A stretch of DNA of 64,000 nucleotides from the NCBI RefSeq assembly GCF_013364215.1, contig NZ_CP054923.1, positions 5,022,001-5,086,000 of the forward strand. Direction: 5' to 3'. This DNA is from Verrucosispora sp. NA02020 (GTDB taxonomy: Bacteria; Actinomycetota; Actinomycetes; Mycobacteriales; Micromonosporaceae). The position numbers and the translations under genes are program-made. Below are positions 55,000 to 63,974 of this stretch, in pieces. Under the pieces are notes generated by a model that saw only the letters and a list, made by a program, of their open reading frames with translations, was not told the origin of the DNA and searched no databases. Every line of letters begins with the position of its first letter. Position 1 is the stretch's first letter.

Positions 55000-57624
55000 G
55001 TGGCGGCACAGGCGTCGAACGTGGCAGTGGACCCGCTGGCGGTCACCCTGGTCCGCCGGGCGAACCTGATCGCGCCCGGTCTGCTCACCGGCGCCGGGCG
55101 CAAGGTCAAGCGGACGGGCCGACGACCGGCCACGGTCTCCGAAGGGCTCGCCGCGCTGGAGGCCGACGTGCTCGGGCTCGGCTGGCTGCTCGGGCCACGG
55201 CTGCGGGGCTGGCTCGTCGGCCTGCCCGCTGACCGGCTGGCCGCCACCGGGTTGGCGCTGCTCACCGTGTTGGAGCGGGTCGTCGGGGCGGACGCGCCGC
55301 ACGTGCCGTTGTTCCGAGACTTCCCCCGCCGGGTGCCCGCCGACACCGAACAGCTCTACGTACGCCGGATCTTCACGCTGCTGTTGCAGGGACCGGAACA
55401 GCCCTGTGTGCTCTGCGGCACGCTCGACACGGTGGCGGCCGTCTCTCCCTGCGCGCACCTGGTCTGTACCGCGTGCTGGGACCACGGCTACACCGGCTGT
55501 CCGCTGTGCCACCGCCGGATCACCGGCGACGGCCCGTTCCTCACCGTCGCCGCACCGCCGAGCGCGGGACCGACCCTGCCGATGCCGCGCCGTGCCGCCG
55601 TGCTCGAACTCGCCGAGGACGCCGGGCGGGCCGTGCACGAGGCCCTGGCGACGCTGCTGGCCCGCCATACGCCGCTGTCCGACGTCGACCGGACGGACCT
55701 GACCTTCCTGATCGACCACGCCGGCACCACCCGGCTGGACTGGCTCCCCGCCGACCTCCCGGTACGCGAGACCCGGGCCCTGGTGCTCGGCCGGATCCTC
55801 GGCCAGCCGCAGCCGGTCGAACAGATCACCGAACTGCTCGACCGCCACGTCGGCACCGCCACCGACGCGCTGCGGCTGCTGTGGGTGCTGCACGGCGGCG
55901 ACGCCGGCCTGGTCGAGCCACCCGCCCGACACCACTCACTGCCCCGGCCGCTGCGGCGGGCGCTGCTCGCCCGGCTGGACGCGCTGGACCCGACGGCTCT
56001 CATCGACGACCTGCTACGGCACCGGCGCCGGTGGTTGCGGGCCGCTGAGTCGCTGCACCCCTTCGCACACGCCGAGCGGCACCCCCGGACGGCTGTCGGC
56101 TTCGCCGTGCTGCGCGGCACCCGGCTCGACGGGCGTACCCCGCTCGGCCGTCTGCTGCTCACCACCGCCGCCGACGTGCCGCTGCTGCGCGTCGAAAGCG
56201 ACCGGCTGCGATTCACCACGTGGGCCGGCCGGGTCGAGGCAGCGCTGGGCACCGGCGACACGGCCGCCGCGCTGGCACTGCTGGCCCGTCGACCGGGCGA
56301 GTTGCTGCGTCGGACGGTGGCGCTGGCGGCCCGGACCGCGCAGCCGCAGCCGCTGCTGACGGCGGTGACGGACGCGGTGCGTACCGTCTCGCCGGGGGTG
56401 CTGATCGCGGCCGTCGGCGCGGTCCGTGGCGCGACCTGGCCGGCCGGCACCCGGCTGTTCTTCCCACGCGGCGGCCGGGCCCGCCTGTGGGCCATGCCGG
56501 ACCGCCGCGACCGCCTGCGGGCCGGTCTCGGCGGCGAGGTGGAGGCCGTAATCACCGGCGAGTTGCGCCGACGCGCCGCGCTGCTGCCGGGCACGGAACT
56601 GGCCGTGCTCGACGCCGGCCTGGTCGACCTCGTGGCCCCGTTCACCGAACGCACCGCATCGGCGGCCCTGGTCCGGCTACCTCGGGGCAGCCGCCAGCCG
56701 CTGCCCACCGGACGCCGGCTTCGGCTGTTCCTGCACTGGACCGAGCCGGTCGGCACCCGGGTCGACCTCGACCTGTCGGTGGCGATGATCGCCCCGGACG
56801 GCGGTTTCGTCGGATGGTGCGACTACACCCGGCTGCGCTTCGGTGACCGCGCTGCGGTGCACTCCGGCGATCTGACCTCCGCGCCGGCACCGCTGGGCGC
56901 CAGCGAGTTCGTCGACCTCGACCTGCCCGAGCTGCGCAAGCGCGGCGTCCGGTACGCCACGATGGTGGTGTTGAGCTACAACGACGTGCCCTTCGAGGCG
57001 ATGACCGACGCCTTCGCCGGGTTCATGGCCGACCCCGGTCGGGGTGCGCCGTTCGAGCCGAAGGCCGTCGAGCAGCGCTTCGACCTCACCGGCCAGGTCA
57101 AGGTGTCCACCCCGCTGGTGATCGACGTGCAGACGGGGACGATGCGCTGGATCGACGCCGCGATGACCGGTAGCGGCGAGCAGCACTCGGTGGCCCGCTA
57201 CTCCCGAACGCTGGCCCGGCTCAGCGTGGCGGCCGACGACCACTTCGCCGCCGGACAGCGGGTCAGTCTCTGGGAACTCGCCTGCTGGCATGCCGCCGCC
57301 CGGGCCCGGACGGTGATGGTCCGCTATGACGGCGACGCCAGGGTGACCTACCGACGGGCTCCTGACGAGTCCGTCGAGGCGTTCACCGCACGACTGGTCG
57401 CGCTCGGCCCGCCGGACGGGGACGGAGTGCCGGACGACGCGACCGCCGCACCGGGCTTCGCCGCACTGCTCAGAGGTGACCTGACCGTCGCCGAGGGCGC
57501 GCCGGTGTACGCGTTGCACGCCGCCGCTCTCGACGCCGACCGGGTCCGTCTGCTCGACGCCGCCGACCTGGTCGCCGACCTCGCGCCTCCGCCGGAGCCC
57601 GCGCCTGTGCGGCAGACCCGGTAG
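55000..57624 (+). CDS. RING-finger and TerD-like domain protein (MXAN_6230/SCO0854 family)
   Basis: 874 aa from GTG 55000 (GTG 54994 or 54916 are alternatives; GGGGGG precedes). RING finger at 136-170: Cys136, 139, 151, His153, Cys156, 159, 167, 170, spaced C-x2-C-x11-C-x-H-x2-C-x2-C-x7-C-x2-C, a complete C3HC4 cross-brace for two zinc ions. Helical repeat-like middle about 190-560. TerD-like beta domain about 573-680: RLRLFLHWTEPVGTRVDLDLSVAMIAPDGG (landmarks), WCDYTRL, RYATMVVLSYND. Such proteins are linked to Ter-type stress or conflict systems; RING domains are rare in bacteria. It might act as an E3-like or zinc-scaffold protein. Cytoplasmic. Convergent with murD2 (5 bp gap). Confidence 0.88.
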   Translation: MAAQASNVAVDPLAVTLVRRANLIAPGLLTGAGRKVKRTGRRPATVSEGLAALEADVLGLGWLLGPRLRGWLVGLPADRLAATGLALLTVLERVVGADAPHVPLFRDFPRRVPADTEQLYVRRIFTLLLQGPEQPCVLCGTLDTVAAVSPCAHLVCTACWDHGYTGCPLCHRRITGDGPFLTVAAPPSAGPTLPMPRRAAVLELAEDAGRAVHEALATLLARHTPLSDVDRTDLTFLIDHAGTTRLDWLPADLPVRETRALVLGRILGQPQPVEQITELLDRHVGTATDALRLLWVLHGGDAGLVEPPARHHSLPRPLRRALLARLDALDPTALIDDLLRHRRRWLRAAESLHPFAHAERHPRTAVGFAVLRGTRLDGRTPLGRLLLTTAADVPLLRVESDRLRFTTWAGRVEAALGTGDTAAALALLARRPGELLRRTVALAARTAQPQPLLTAVTDAVRTVSPGVLIAAVGAVRGATWPAGTRLFFPRGGRARLWAMPDRRDRLRAGLGGEVEAVITGELRRRAALLPGTELAVLDAGLVDLVAPFTERTASAALVRLPRGSRQPLPTGRRLRLFLHWTEPVGTRVDLDLSVAMIAPDGGFVGWCDYTRLRFGDRAAVHSGDLTSAPAPLGASEFVDLDLPELRKRGVRYATMVVLSYNDVPFEAMTDAFAGFMADPGRGAPFEPKAVEQRFDLTGQVKVSTPLVIDVQTGTMRWIDAAMTGSGEQHSVARYSRTLARLSVAADDHFAAGQRVSLWELACWHAAARARTVMVRYDGDARVTYRRAPDESVEAFTARLVALGPPDGDGVPDDATAAPGFAALLRGDLTVAEGAPVYALHAAALDADRVRLLDAADLVADLAPPPEPAPVRQTR

Positions 57625-57629
57625 GGCGG

Positions 57630-58979
57630 TCAGACCGGGGCGGTGGCGCGGATCGCCTCGGCGAACACCTCCGAGCGGTGCTCGAAGTTGCGGAACCGGC
57701 CGTAGCTGGGCGCGGCCGGGGAGAGCAGGACCACGCCACCGGCCGGGGTGACCTGCCGGGCCAACTGGACCGCGTCGGCCAGGTCCTCGACCAGTTCGGT
57801 GCGCACCTTCGGCAGCCCGTCCAACGCCTCGACGATGCGCGCTCCGCTGTCCGGGATGCCGATCACGGTCAGCTCCCGCTCGGCCAGGTGCTCGCGCAGC
57901 GGGGTGTAGTCCACGCCCCGGTCGGCACCACCGACGATCACGGTCAACGGCCGCCCGTCGTACGCGTCGATGGCGTGCATGGCCGCGTACGGGCTGGTCG
58001 CCAGCGTGTCGTCGACGAAGGTCAGGCCGGACGGGTCGACGATCTCGGTCAACCGGTGGGCCAGCCCCTGGAAGCCGGCGACGGCCACGGCCAGGGTGTC
58101 CTTGCGGTCGACCAGGTCCACGCCGAGGGCGTCGAGCACGGCCAGCGCCACGCAGAGGTTGCCCTCGTTGTGCCGGCCGACCAGCGGCAGCACCGCCCGG
58201 GGGAAAAGCGGCTGGTCGACCCGGTGGAACCAGGGCGTACCGTCCGGGCCGGCGGCCACGTTCACCGACTCGGCGGTGCCGGCGCGGACCGCCGCGCGGT
58301 CGCCCAGCTCGACGAGCAACCGGGGGTCGCCACCGTTGACGACCACGGTGTTCGGCCCGTACGCCAGCAGGTTGAGCTTGTCCCGGTAGTACTCCCGCTC
58401 ACCGCCGTGCGCGTCGAGGTGCTCCGGGAAAAGGGCGGTGACCACCGCGACCCGGGGCGAGTCGGCCAGGTCGCTGCACTGGTAGCTGGAGAGTTCCAGC
58501 ACGTACAGCTCGGCCTCGGGCAGGTCCAGCGTCGGCACGCCGATGTTTCCGCCGAAGACGTTCGGCCGGTCCACCGCCGTCAGCAGGTGGTGGATCAGGC
58601 TCGACGTGGTGCTCTTGCCCTTGCTGCCGGTCACCCCGACGGTGCGCGGGCCGTGGTCGGCCATCCAGAGCGAGGTGCCCTGGGTGACGGTGGCACCCTG
58701 GCGGCGCAGCTCCACCAGCCACGGGTGGGTCTGCGGCACACCCGGCGACCGGACCACCACGTCGGCGGCGGCCAACCGGGCGAGGCCCTCCTCGCCGGTG
58801 ACCAGCGGGGCCGCCTCCGCCAGCGGCCCCTCCCAGGGCAGCGAGAGGAAGTTGGCGCTGTCGTCGACGGCGACGAGGTCGGCCGGGCCGTGGGCGGCGA
58901 TCGCGATCACCGCGGCTCGTCCCTCCCGACCCGCCCCCCAGACGGCGACGGTACGTCCGCGCAGGTCAGACAGGCGCAC
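57630..58979 (-). CDS. murD2: MurD2: UDP-MurNAc-L-Ala:L-glutamate ligase
   Basis: 449 aa. Mur ligase fold: N-terminal Rossmann (AVWGAGREGRAAV, 12-24), ATP loop GVTGSKGKSTTSS (115-127), NIGVP, LELSSYQCSDL and FPEHLDAHGG in the middle domain, C-terminal AHRLTEI...FVDDTLATSP and GGADRGVDY. Wording differs from standard MurD, and the gene is divergent from MurL. In Xanthomonas the MurD2/MurL pair adds L-Glu and then epimerises it in UDP-MurNAc-L-Ala-L-Glu, replacing free D-Glu supply. GTG 58979 has GAGGAG five bases upstream. Assignment as MurD2 rather than MurD rests mainly on this neighbour. Confidence 0.88.
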   Translation of the reverse strand: MRLSDLRGRTVAVWGAGREGRAAVIAIAAHGPADLVAVDDSANFLSLPWEGPLAEAAPLVTGEEGLARLAAADVVVRSPGVPQTHPWLVELRRQGATVTQGTSLWMADHGPRTVGVTGSKGKSTTSSLIHHLLTAVDRPNVFGGNIGVPTLDLPEAELYVLELSSYQCSDLADSPRVAVVTALFPEHLDAHGGEREYYRDKLNLLAYGPNTVVVNGGDPRLLVELGDRAAVRAGTAESVNVAAGPDGTPWFHRVDQPLFPRAVLPLVGRHNEGNLCVALAVLDALGVDLVDRKDTLAVAVAGFQGLAHRLTEIVDPSGLTFVDDTLATSPYAAMHAIDAYDGRPLTVIVGGADRGVDYTPLREHLAERELTVIGIPDSGARIVEALDGLPKVRTELVEDLADAVQLARQVTPAGGVVLLSPAAPSYGRFRNFEHRSEVFAEAIRATAPV

Positions 58980-59057
58980 AGCTTCTCCTCGGGTGCGACG
59001 GCAACGGGGCACGTGCGGGGTCCGGCGGAGCCGGGCACGGCCGGACGAACCAGGGCC

Positions 59058-59063
59058 TAGTAT
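59058..59063 (+). promoter_or_regulatory. -10 element TAGTAT, leaderless layout, murL
   Basis: TAGTAT ends 5 bases before GTG 59069; no Shine-Dalgarno sequence. Confidence 0.55.
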
Positions 59064-59068
59064 GGCGT

Positions 59069-60424
59069 GTGCCCAATACGCAGCTGGCGCGGATGGACGC
59101 GTTCACCTTCCCGTCCTACTCGATCGATCTCTCGACCGGGGAGGCGTTGTTCGACTACGCCCTGACCGGGCCCGACGGCGAGCAACGGTTCACCGAGGTG
59201 ATCACGCTTCCGGTGCCGGAGGAGTCACCGTCGGACGCCGCCGTGGCGGCGCTCGGCCGGGTGCTGGAGCTGCTGCACGTCGTGGCCGGCGTCAGCTACT
59301 ACAAGGCCGCCGCGCCGGGGCAGCTGGTGCTGCCGGCGCCGCTGGGCCCGGCCGCCGCCGGGTTCGTCACCGCCGTCTACACCAAGGGCCTGGCCGAGTA
59401 CGCCTACCGCAACCAGTTGCCGTACGTGCTCGACCTGTCCCCGGTGATCCCGGAGGGCCGGGTCGCCGCCGTCGCCGAGTACGACAACTCGGACCGTCGA
59501 CCGCTCAGCGCGGTCGGCGGCGGCAAGGACTCGATCGTCAGCCTGGAGGCGATGCGTCGCGCCGGCCTGGACCCGGTCCCCTTCTCGGTCAACCCGAACC
59601 ACGTGATCAACGCGGTGAACGCGGCCTCCGGACTCACCCCGCTGGCCGCCCGGCGACGCCTCGACCCGGTGCTGTTCGAGCTGAACGCCGCCGGCGCCCG
59701 CAACGGGCACATCCCGGTCACCGCGATCAACTCGCTGATCGCGGTCGCCACCGCCATGCTGCACGGGCTCGGACCGGTGGTCATGTCCAACGAGCGTTCC
59801 GCCTCCGACCCGAACCTCATCTGGAACGGCCACGAGGTCAACCACCAGTGGTCCAAGGGCGTCGAGGCCGAGGGGCTGCTCCGGGCGGCGCTGGCGGAGC
59901 ACGCCGGGCTCACCGAACCGTACTTCTCCCTGCTGCGCCCGCTGTCGGAGCTGCACATCGCCCGACTGTTCGCCACCATCGACCGGTACGACGACGTGGT
60001 GACCAGCTGCAACGCGGCGTTCAAGCTGCGCGACGCCAGCGAGCGCTGGTGCCGCGACTGCCCCAAGTGCCGGTTCGTCTTCCTGGCCCTGGCACCGTTC
60101 ATGTCCCGGGAGCGGATCACCCACATCTTCGGCGGTGACCTGCTCGCTGACGAGTCGCAGATCCCCGGCTACCGGGAACTGCTCGGCGTGGACGGGCACA
60201 AGCCGTTCGAGTGCGTCGGCGAGGTGGAGGAGTCGGTGGTGGCACTGAGCCTGCTCGCCCAGCAGCCGGACTGGCGGGACGCCCCGGTCGTCCGCACGCT
60301 GGTCGCCGCCGTACCGGACAGCGCGTGGGCCACGGCCGCCACCTCCGACGTCTTCACCCCCGGCGGCGGCCCCAGCTACGTCCCGCCCGCCTACACCAAG
60401 GCCCTGCACTCGCTGAGCGAGTGA
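59069..60424 (+). CDS. murL: MurL: UDP-MurNAc-L-alanyl-L-glutamate epimerase
   Basis: 451 aa, soluble. GTG 59069 used (ATG 59093 is possible). Landmarks: AVGGGKDSIVSLEAM (148-162), a P-loop of ATP-pyrophosphatase type; FSVNPNHVINAVNAASGL, MSNERSASDPNLIWNG, and RWCRDCPKCRFVFLALAPF near 328-346. These match MurL as described from Xanthomonas oryzae, which turns the L-Glu in UDP-MurNAc-L-Ala-L-Glu into D-Glu with ATP use. Divergent from murD2, so the two would give an alternative route to D-Glu in peptidoglycan without MurI. A structured repeat follows the gene. Confidence 0.9.
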   Translation: MPNTQLARMDAFTFPSYSIDLSTGEALFDYALTGPDGEQRFTEVITLPVPEESPSDAAVAALGRVLELLHVVAGVSYYKAAAPGQLVLPAPLGPAAAGFVTAVYTKGLAEYAYRNQLPYVLDLSPVIPEGRVAAVAEYDNSDRRPLSAVGGGKDSIVSLEAMRRAGLDPVPFSVNPNHVINAVNAASGLTPLAARRRLDPVLFELNAAGARNGHIPVTAINSLIAVATAMLHGLGPVVMSNERSASDPNLIWNGHEVNHQWSKGVEAEGLLRAALAEHAGLTEPYFSLLRPLSELHIARLFATIDRYDDVVTSCNAAFKLRDASERWCRDCPKCRFVFLALAPFMSRERITHIFGGDLLADESQIPGYRELLGVDGHKPFECVGEVEESVVALSLLAQQPDWRDAPVVRTLVAAVPDSAWATAATSDVFTPGGGPSYVPPAYTKALHSLSE

Positions 60425-60514
60425 CGGCCGTCAGGCGAGCCGGTTCCGCACACCCCCACCGCAAGCGCCCCACCCCCACCCCGACCCCCATGCCGTGCCC
60501 GTGCCCGTGCCCGG

Positions 60515-60584
60515 CGATCATGGACTAGTGGTAGTCGATATCGCCACTAACGCGCCTTTTGTTCCCGCCACGACTCCATGATCG
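60515..60584. repeat. Structured intergenic repeat, copy B
   Basis: Arms CGATCATGGA (60515-60524) and TCCATGATCG (60575-60584), with inner TAGTGG and CCACTA. Same arms and layout as the element at 19300-19373. It lies in the convergent murL/pucR spacer (60425-60672), which also contains a (GTGCCC)3 tract just before it and G-rich low-complexity DNA after it, and no gene. Confidence 0.65.
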
Positions 60585-60672
60585 ACGCGGCGGGCACGGG
60601 CGGGGCACGGCGAGGCGGGCGGGGCACGGTGAAGCGGGGGGGGGAGCACGGTGAGGCGGGGGGCGGCGGGGG

Positions 60673-62460
60673 TCAGGAGGTGCGGATGGCGTCCAGGGCC
60701 AGCAGGGCGACGTGCAGGGAGAGGCAGGCGTCGACGGAGTCGAGGTCGACGTCGAGGATGCGGCCGATGCGGGCCAGCCGCTCGTAGAACGCCGGCCGGG
60801 ACAGGTGGGCCGCCGCAGCCGCCGCCGACTTGTTGCGGCCCTGCTCCAGGTACGCCCGCAGCGTGCCGAGCAGGTGTTCACGCGGGTGCCGGGCGTCGTA
60901 CGCCAGCAGTGCCCCGAGCTCGCGTTCGACGAAGGTCTGCAGGCGCGGCTCGTCGCGCAGCAGGTGCAGCAGCCCGGCGAGCCCGACATGCGGCAACCGG
61001 AAGATCGGTAGGTCCCGGCGGTCGTTGCGGGCGGCCTCGGCGACCTGCCGGGCCTCGATCAGCGACCGGCCCGCCTCGCGCAGGCTGCTCACCCCGGAGC
61101 CGGCCGCGATGATGAGCCCGCCGGCGTCCCGGCCCGGCTCGGCGCTCTTGGCTCCACCGGCACCTCGTCCGGGTTCGGCTCCCTTCCCGCCCCCGACAGC
61201 CCGGGTGGCAGCCGGATCGGACGGTCTCGACTCGGGGCGGGTCCGGCGCAGCGCGGCGGCGAAGGAGGCAAGCGCCCGCTCTTCCGCCGCCGGGTCCGGC
61301 AGGGCCAGCAGCGCCCCCACCGCCTGGTCGTCCACGGCACTGGTCAGGCCGGTCAGGTTCGCCTCCCGCACCGCCTGGCCCACCGCCTCGGCCAGGTCCC
61401 GCAACCGGGCCGGGCCGGGCTCGTCGCCGTCACCGGTCCCGGTCGAGCCGCTGTCCGGCTCGTCGGCCCGATGCCGGACCACCACCCCGACCAGGTGCCG
61501 GCGTTCCAGGACCAGCCCGAGGCCCCGAGCTCGCAGGGCCACCTCGTCCACCGGCCGCGAGCGGTCCAGCAACGCGGTGAGCAGGGTGCGGTGGATCTGC
61601 CGTTCCAGTCCCTCGGCGTCCCGCCGGATCAGCCGGCCCAGCGCCAGCGTCGACGCGGCCCGCTCGACCAGGATGGTCAGCCGGGTGGGCGGCGAGATCG
61701 CGCCGGTCACCGCGTCCCGCGCCGAGTTCCACTCGCCGCCGCCCGGCCAGCGCAGCAGCAGCCGACCCCAGTCCTCGCCCCGGGCGCCGACCATGGTCAC
61801 CAGCCAGCCGCTGTCCGGGTCGTAGACCGTACGCCCGGCCGGCCGGATCCGCCGCGAGTGCTGCTCCCACCGGTCGAGCAGCAGTTCGGCGTTCTCCCGC
61901 GCCGGGTCGTACGCGAGCACCTGCCGGGAGAGGTTCTCCAACACCACCGGGCAGCCGGACAGCTCAGCGGCCTGCCGGACCACCTCGCCCGGGTCGGCGC
62001 CCTCCACCGACAGCTCGGTGAACCGCTGGTGGATCTCCTCCGCCGCCCGCAACTCGGTGAGCTGCGCGTCCACGATCAGTGCGTGCACCGCCTCGGTGAC
62101 CCGGACGAACGGGGTGGCCCGGCGCAGCTCCACCAACGGCATTCCGGCCCGTTCGGCGGCGGCGGCCATCACCCGGGGCACCCCGGTGTGGTACCGGCGC
62201 CCCAGCTCCACCACCAGCCCGGAGACGCCGACCCCGGCGAGATCCCCGATGAAGGCGCGCAGCCCGGCGTCCTCGCCGGGCAGTCCGATGCCGGTGGTCA
62301 GCACCAGTTCGCCACCCCGCAGCAGGGTGGCGATGTCCGGCACCTCGGCGACGTGCACCCACCGCACCGGCCGGTCCAGCCCCGCCTCCCCGGCGACCAG
62401 GCGCGGCGCACCGTGGCGAACCGGGTCCAGCGCGAGGACCTCACGGACGGTAGGGAACAC
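60673..62460 (-). CDS. PucR-family transcriptional regulator
   Basis: 595 aa. N-terminal PucR domain about 1-125 (TVREVLALDPVRHGAPRLVAG, WVHVAEVPDIATLLRGGELVLTTG), middle GGDEF-like CdaR region about 270-420 with a low-complexity insertion AEPGRGAGGAKSAEPG, and C-terminal HTH_30 about 530-590: LLGTLRAYLEQGRNKSAAAAAAHLSRPAFYERLARI (landmarks), with the turn AAHLSRPAFY. Relatives activate purine, allantoin or pyrimidine breakdown genes in response to nitrogen supply. The aminotransferase/MmsA pair of pyrimidine type lies 8 kb away, a possible target. Start is GTG 62460 behind a leaderless-type TACCGT. Confidence 0.92.
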   Translation of the reverse strand: MFPTVREVLALDPVRHGAPRLVAGEAGLDRPVRWVHVAEVPDIATLLRGGELVLTTGIGLPGEDAGLRAFIGDLAGVGVSGLVVELGRRYHTGVPRVMAAAAERAGMPLVELRRATPFVRVTEAVHALIVDAQLTELRAAEEIHQRFTELSVEGADPGEVVRQAAELSGCPVVLENLSRQVLAYDPARENAELLLDRWEQHSRRIRPAGRTVYDPDSGWLVTMVGARGEDWGRLLLRWPGGGEWNSARDAVTGAISPPTRLTILVERAASTLALGRLIRRDAEGLERQIHRTLLTALLDRSRPVDEVALRARGLGLVLERRHLVGVVVRHRADEPDSGSTGTGDGDEPGPARLRDLAEAVGQAVREANLTGLTSAVDDQAVGALLALPDPAAEERALASFAAALRRTRPESRPSDPAATRAVGGGKGAEPGRGAGGAKSAEPGRDAGGLIIAAGSGVSSLREAGRSLIEARQVAEAARNDRRDLPIFRLPHVGLAGLLHLLRDEPRLQTFVERELGALLAYDARHPREHLLGTLRAYLEQGRNKSAAAAAAHLSRPAFYERLARIGRILDVDLDSVDACLSLHVALLALDAIRTS

Positions 62461-62467
62461 GGGCGAA

Positions 62468-62473
62468 ACGGTA
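62468..62473 (-). promoter_or_regulatory. -10 element TACCGT, leaderless layout, pucR
   Basis: On the minus strand TACCGT is followed by 7 bases and the GTG start at 62460, without Shine-Dalgarno sequence. Confidence 0.5.
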
Positions 62474-62500
62474 CCCGCAGATCGGCCCGAACCTCGACGG

Positions 62501-63307
62501 TCAGGCGTCGTCGCGGCCCAACTCCCAGCAGGCCACGGCGGTGGCGGCGGCCACGTTGAGCGAGTCCACGCCGCGCCGCATCGGGATCACCACCCGTACG
62601 TCGCTGGCCGCCATCGCATCCGACGTCAACCCGGCCCCCTCCGCCCCGAGCAGCAACGCGGCGCGGGCCCGTTGTTCCGGCGTGAGCCGCTGGATCGGCA
62701 CCGCGTCCGGGGCCGGCGTCATCGCCAGCACGGTGAACCCGGCCGACCGCACCTCGTCCAGCGCCGCCGGCCAGGGCTCCAGCTTCGCGTACGGCACGGC
62801 GAAGACCTCCCCCATGCTGACCCGGACGCTGCGCCGGTAGAGCGGGTCGGCGCAGGACGGCGAGAGCAGCACCGCGTCCACCCCGAGCGCGGCGACCGCC
62901 CGGAAGATCGCACCGAGATTCGTATGGTTGTTCACGTCCTCCAGGATCACCACCCGGCGGGCGGTCGCGAGCACCTCGGCCGCGCTCGGCAACGGCGTAC
63001 GCCGGAACGACGCGAGGACCCCCCGGTGCACGTGGAACCCGGTGGCCTCACGCAGCACGTCCTGGCTGGCGGCGTAGACCGGGGCGTCTCCGGTGTCCAG
63101 GTCGGCGAGTTGGTCGACCCGCTTGGCGTCGACCAGGTACGACCGGGCCGGGTACCCGGCCCGCAACGCCCGGCGCAGCACCAGCTCACCCTCGGCGATG
63201 AACAGGCCGTGCGGGGGCTCCCAGCGGGTCCGCAGCTCGACGTCGGTCAGCGCACGGTAGTCGCCGATCCGCTCGTCGTCCGGGTCGGTGATCAGGTGGA
63301 CGGGCAC
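62501..63307 (-). CDS. SpoU/TrmH-family RNA 2'-O-methyltransferase
   Basis: 268 aa from GTG 63307; a CAGAAT -10-like hexamer ends 6 bases before it, again leaderless. N-terminal substrate-binding region about 1-95 (GLFIAEGELVLRRAL), C-terminal SPOUT knot: motif 1 ILEDVNNHTNLGAIFRAVA (Asn/Arg catalytic, about 117-135), motif 2 ALLLGAEGAGL (about 214), motif 3 IPMRRGVDSLNVAAATAV (about 237-254). Uses SAM to methylate a ribose of rRNA or tRNA; the exact nucleotide cannot be told. Confidence 0.94.
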   Translation of the reverse strand: MPVHLITDPDDERIGDYRALTDVELRTRWEPPHGLFIAEGELVLRRALRAGYPARSYLVDAKRVDQLADLDTGDAPVYAASQDVLREATGFHVHRGVLASFRRTPLPSAAEVLATARRVVILEDVNNHTNLGAIFRAVAALGVDAVLLSPSCADPLYRRSVRVSMGEVFAVPYAKLEPWPAALDEVRSAGFTVLAMTPAPDAVPIQRLTPEQRARAALLLGAEGAGLTSDAMAASDVRVVIPMRRGVDSLNVAAATAVACWELGRDDA

Positions 63308-63416
63308 CCGCCGATTCTGCCGGACCGGTCCTCGCCTGCCACACCGGCGTACCGGGATCAGCCGGGGATGCCGAGCCGGCCGGCGACACCACGTCGGCCA
63401 CGGGCTCCTCGGCCGG

Positions 63417-63974
63417 CTACAACTCCTGCAACGACCGCACCACCAGCCACGGCACGTTTCTGAGCGGGCCACCGGTCGGCGGGCTGTACAGGTACGTCCC
63501 CAGCAACATCACCTCAGCCTGGAACTCTTCGCCTTCAGCGAGGCTGCGGAGCAGTTTCGGATCGCCGTCCAACAGCATGGTCGTGTCGTAACCACCTTCG
63601 TCGGTCGTTCTCCGCGGTCCCACCCTCGCGGCGAATGTGTCCTCACCCGTGGCATCGTCGAACTGGGTGACCTGGCCGTACACGACGAACGTGCGGCCGA
63701 TGTAATCGTTCGGCCGTTCGGCGAGCAGTTTCCACTGCCGCTGCGTGAACGTCACGTAGATGTCGGACGGGGTGGGCGCTGCGGTCATCGGTGTGGCGGT
63801 GGGCGGCTGGGAAGACGACGGGCTCACGGCGCTCTCCGCGACCTGGTTCGACTGGACGGCGTAGAGCAGGGCGCCGACCGCGCCGATCCCGCAGCACAGG
63901 AGCAGCAGGACAACGACAGCCCCGACGATCCACAGCAGCGTGCTCTGGTTCTTGCGGTACGTCGGCAGCGGCAT
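63417..63974 (-). CDS. Membrane-anchored protein of unknown function
   Basis: 185 aa. Short cytoplasmic tail MPLPTYRKNQ, one transmembrane helix about 12-40 (LLWIVGAVVVLLLLCCGIGA is its core), Ser/Pro/Thr-rich linker about 46-70, then an extracytoplasmic domain 72-185 with YIGRTFVVYGQVTQFDDATGE, which resembles an OB-fold barrel strand pattern. Actinobacterial proteins of this size and layout are common and uncharacterised. It ends just inside the window; the ATG at 63974 is complete. Confidence 0.8.
   Translation of the reverse strand: MPLPTYRKNQSTLLWIVGAVVVLLLLCCGIGAVGALLYAVQSNQVAESAVSPSSSQPPTATPMTAAPTPSDIYVTFTQRQWKLLAERPNDYIGRTFVVYGQVTQFDDATGEDTFAARVGPRRTTDEGGYDTTMLLDGDPKLLRSLAEGEEFQAEVMLLGTYLYSPPTGGPLRNVPWLVVRSLQEL

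Noticed and set aside
60585..60672. G-rich tract as a quadruplex regulator
   Set aside because: GGGGGGGG and GGGGGGCGG runs near 60630-60670 exist but lie between convergent gene ends, and low-complexity drift is enough to explain them.
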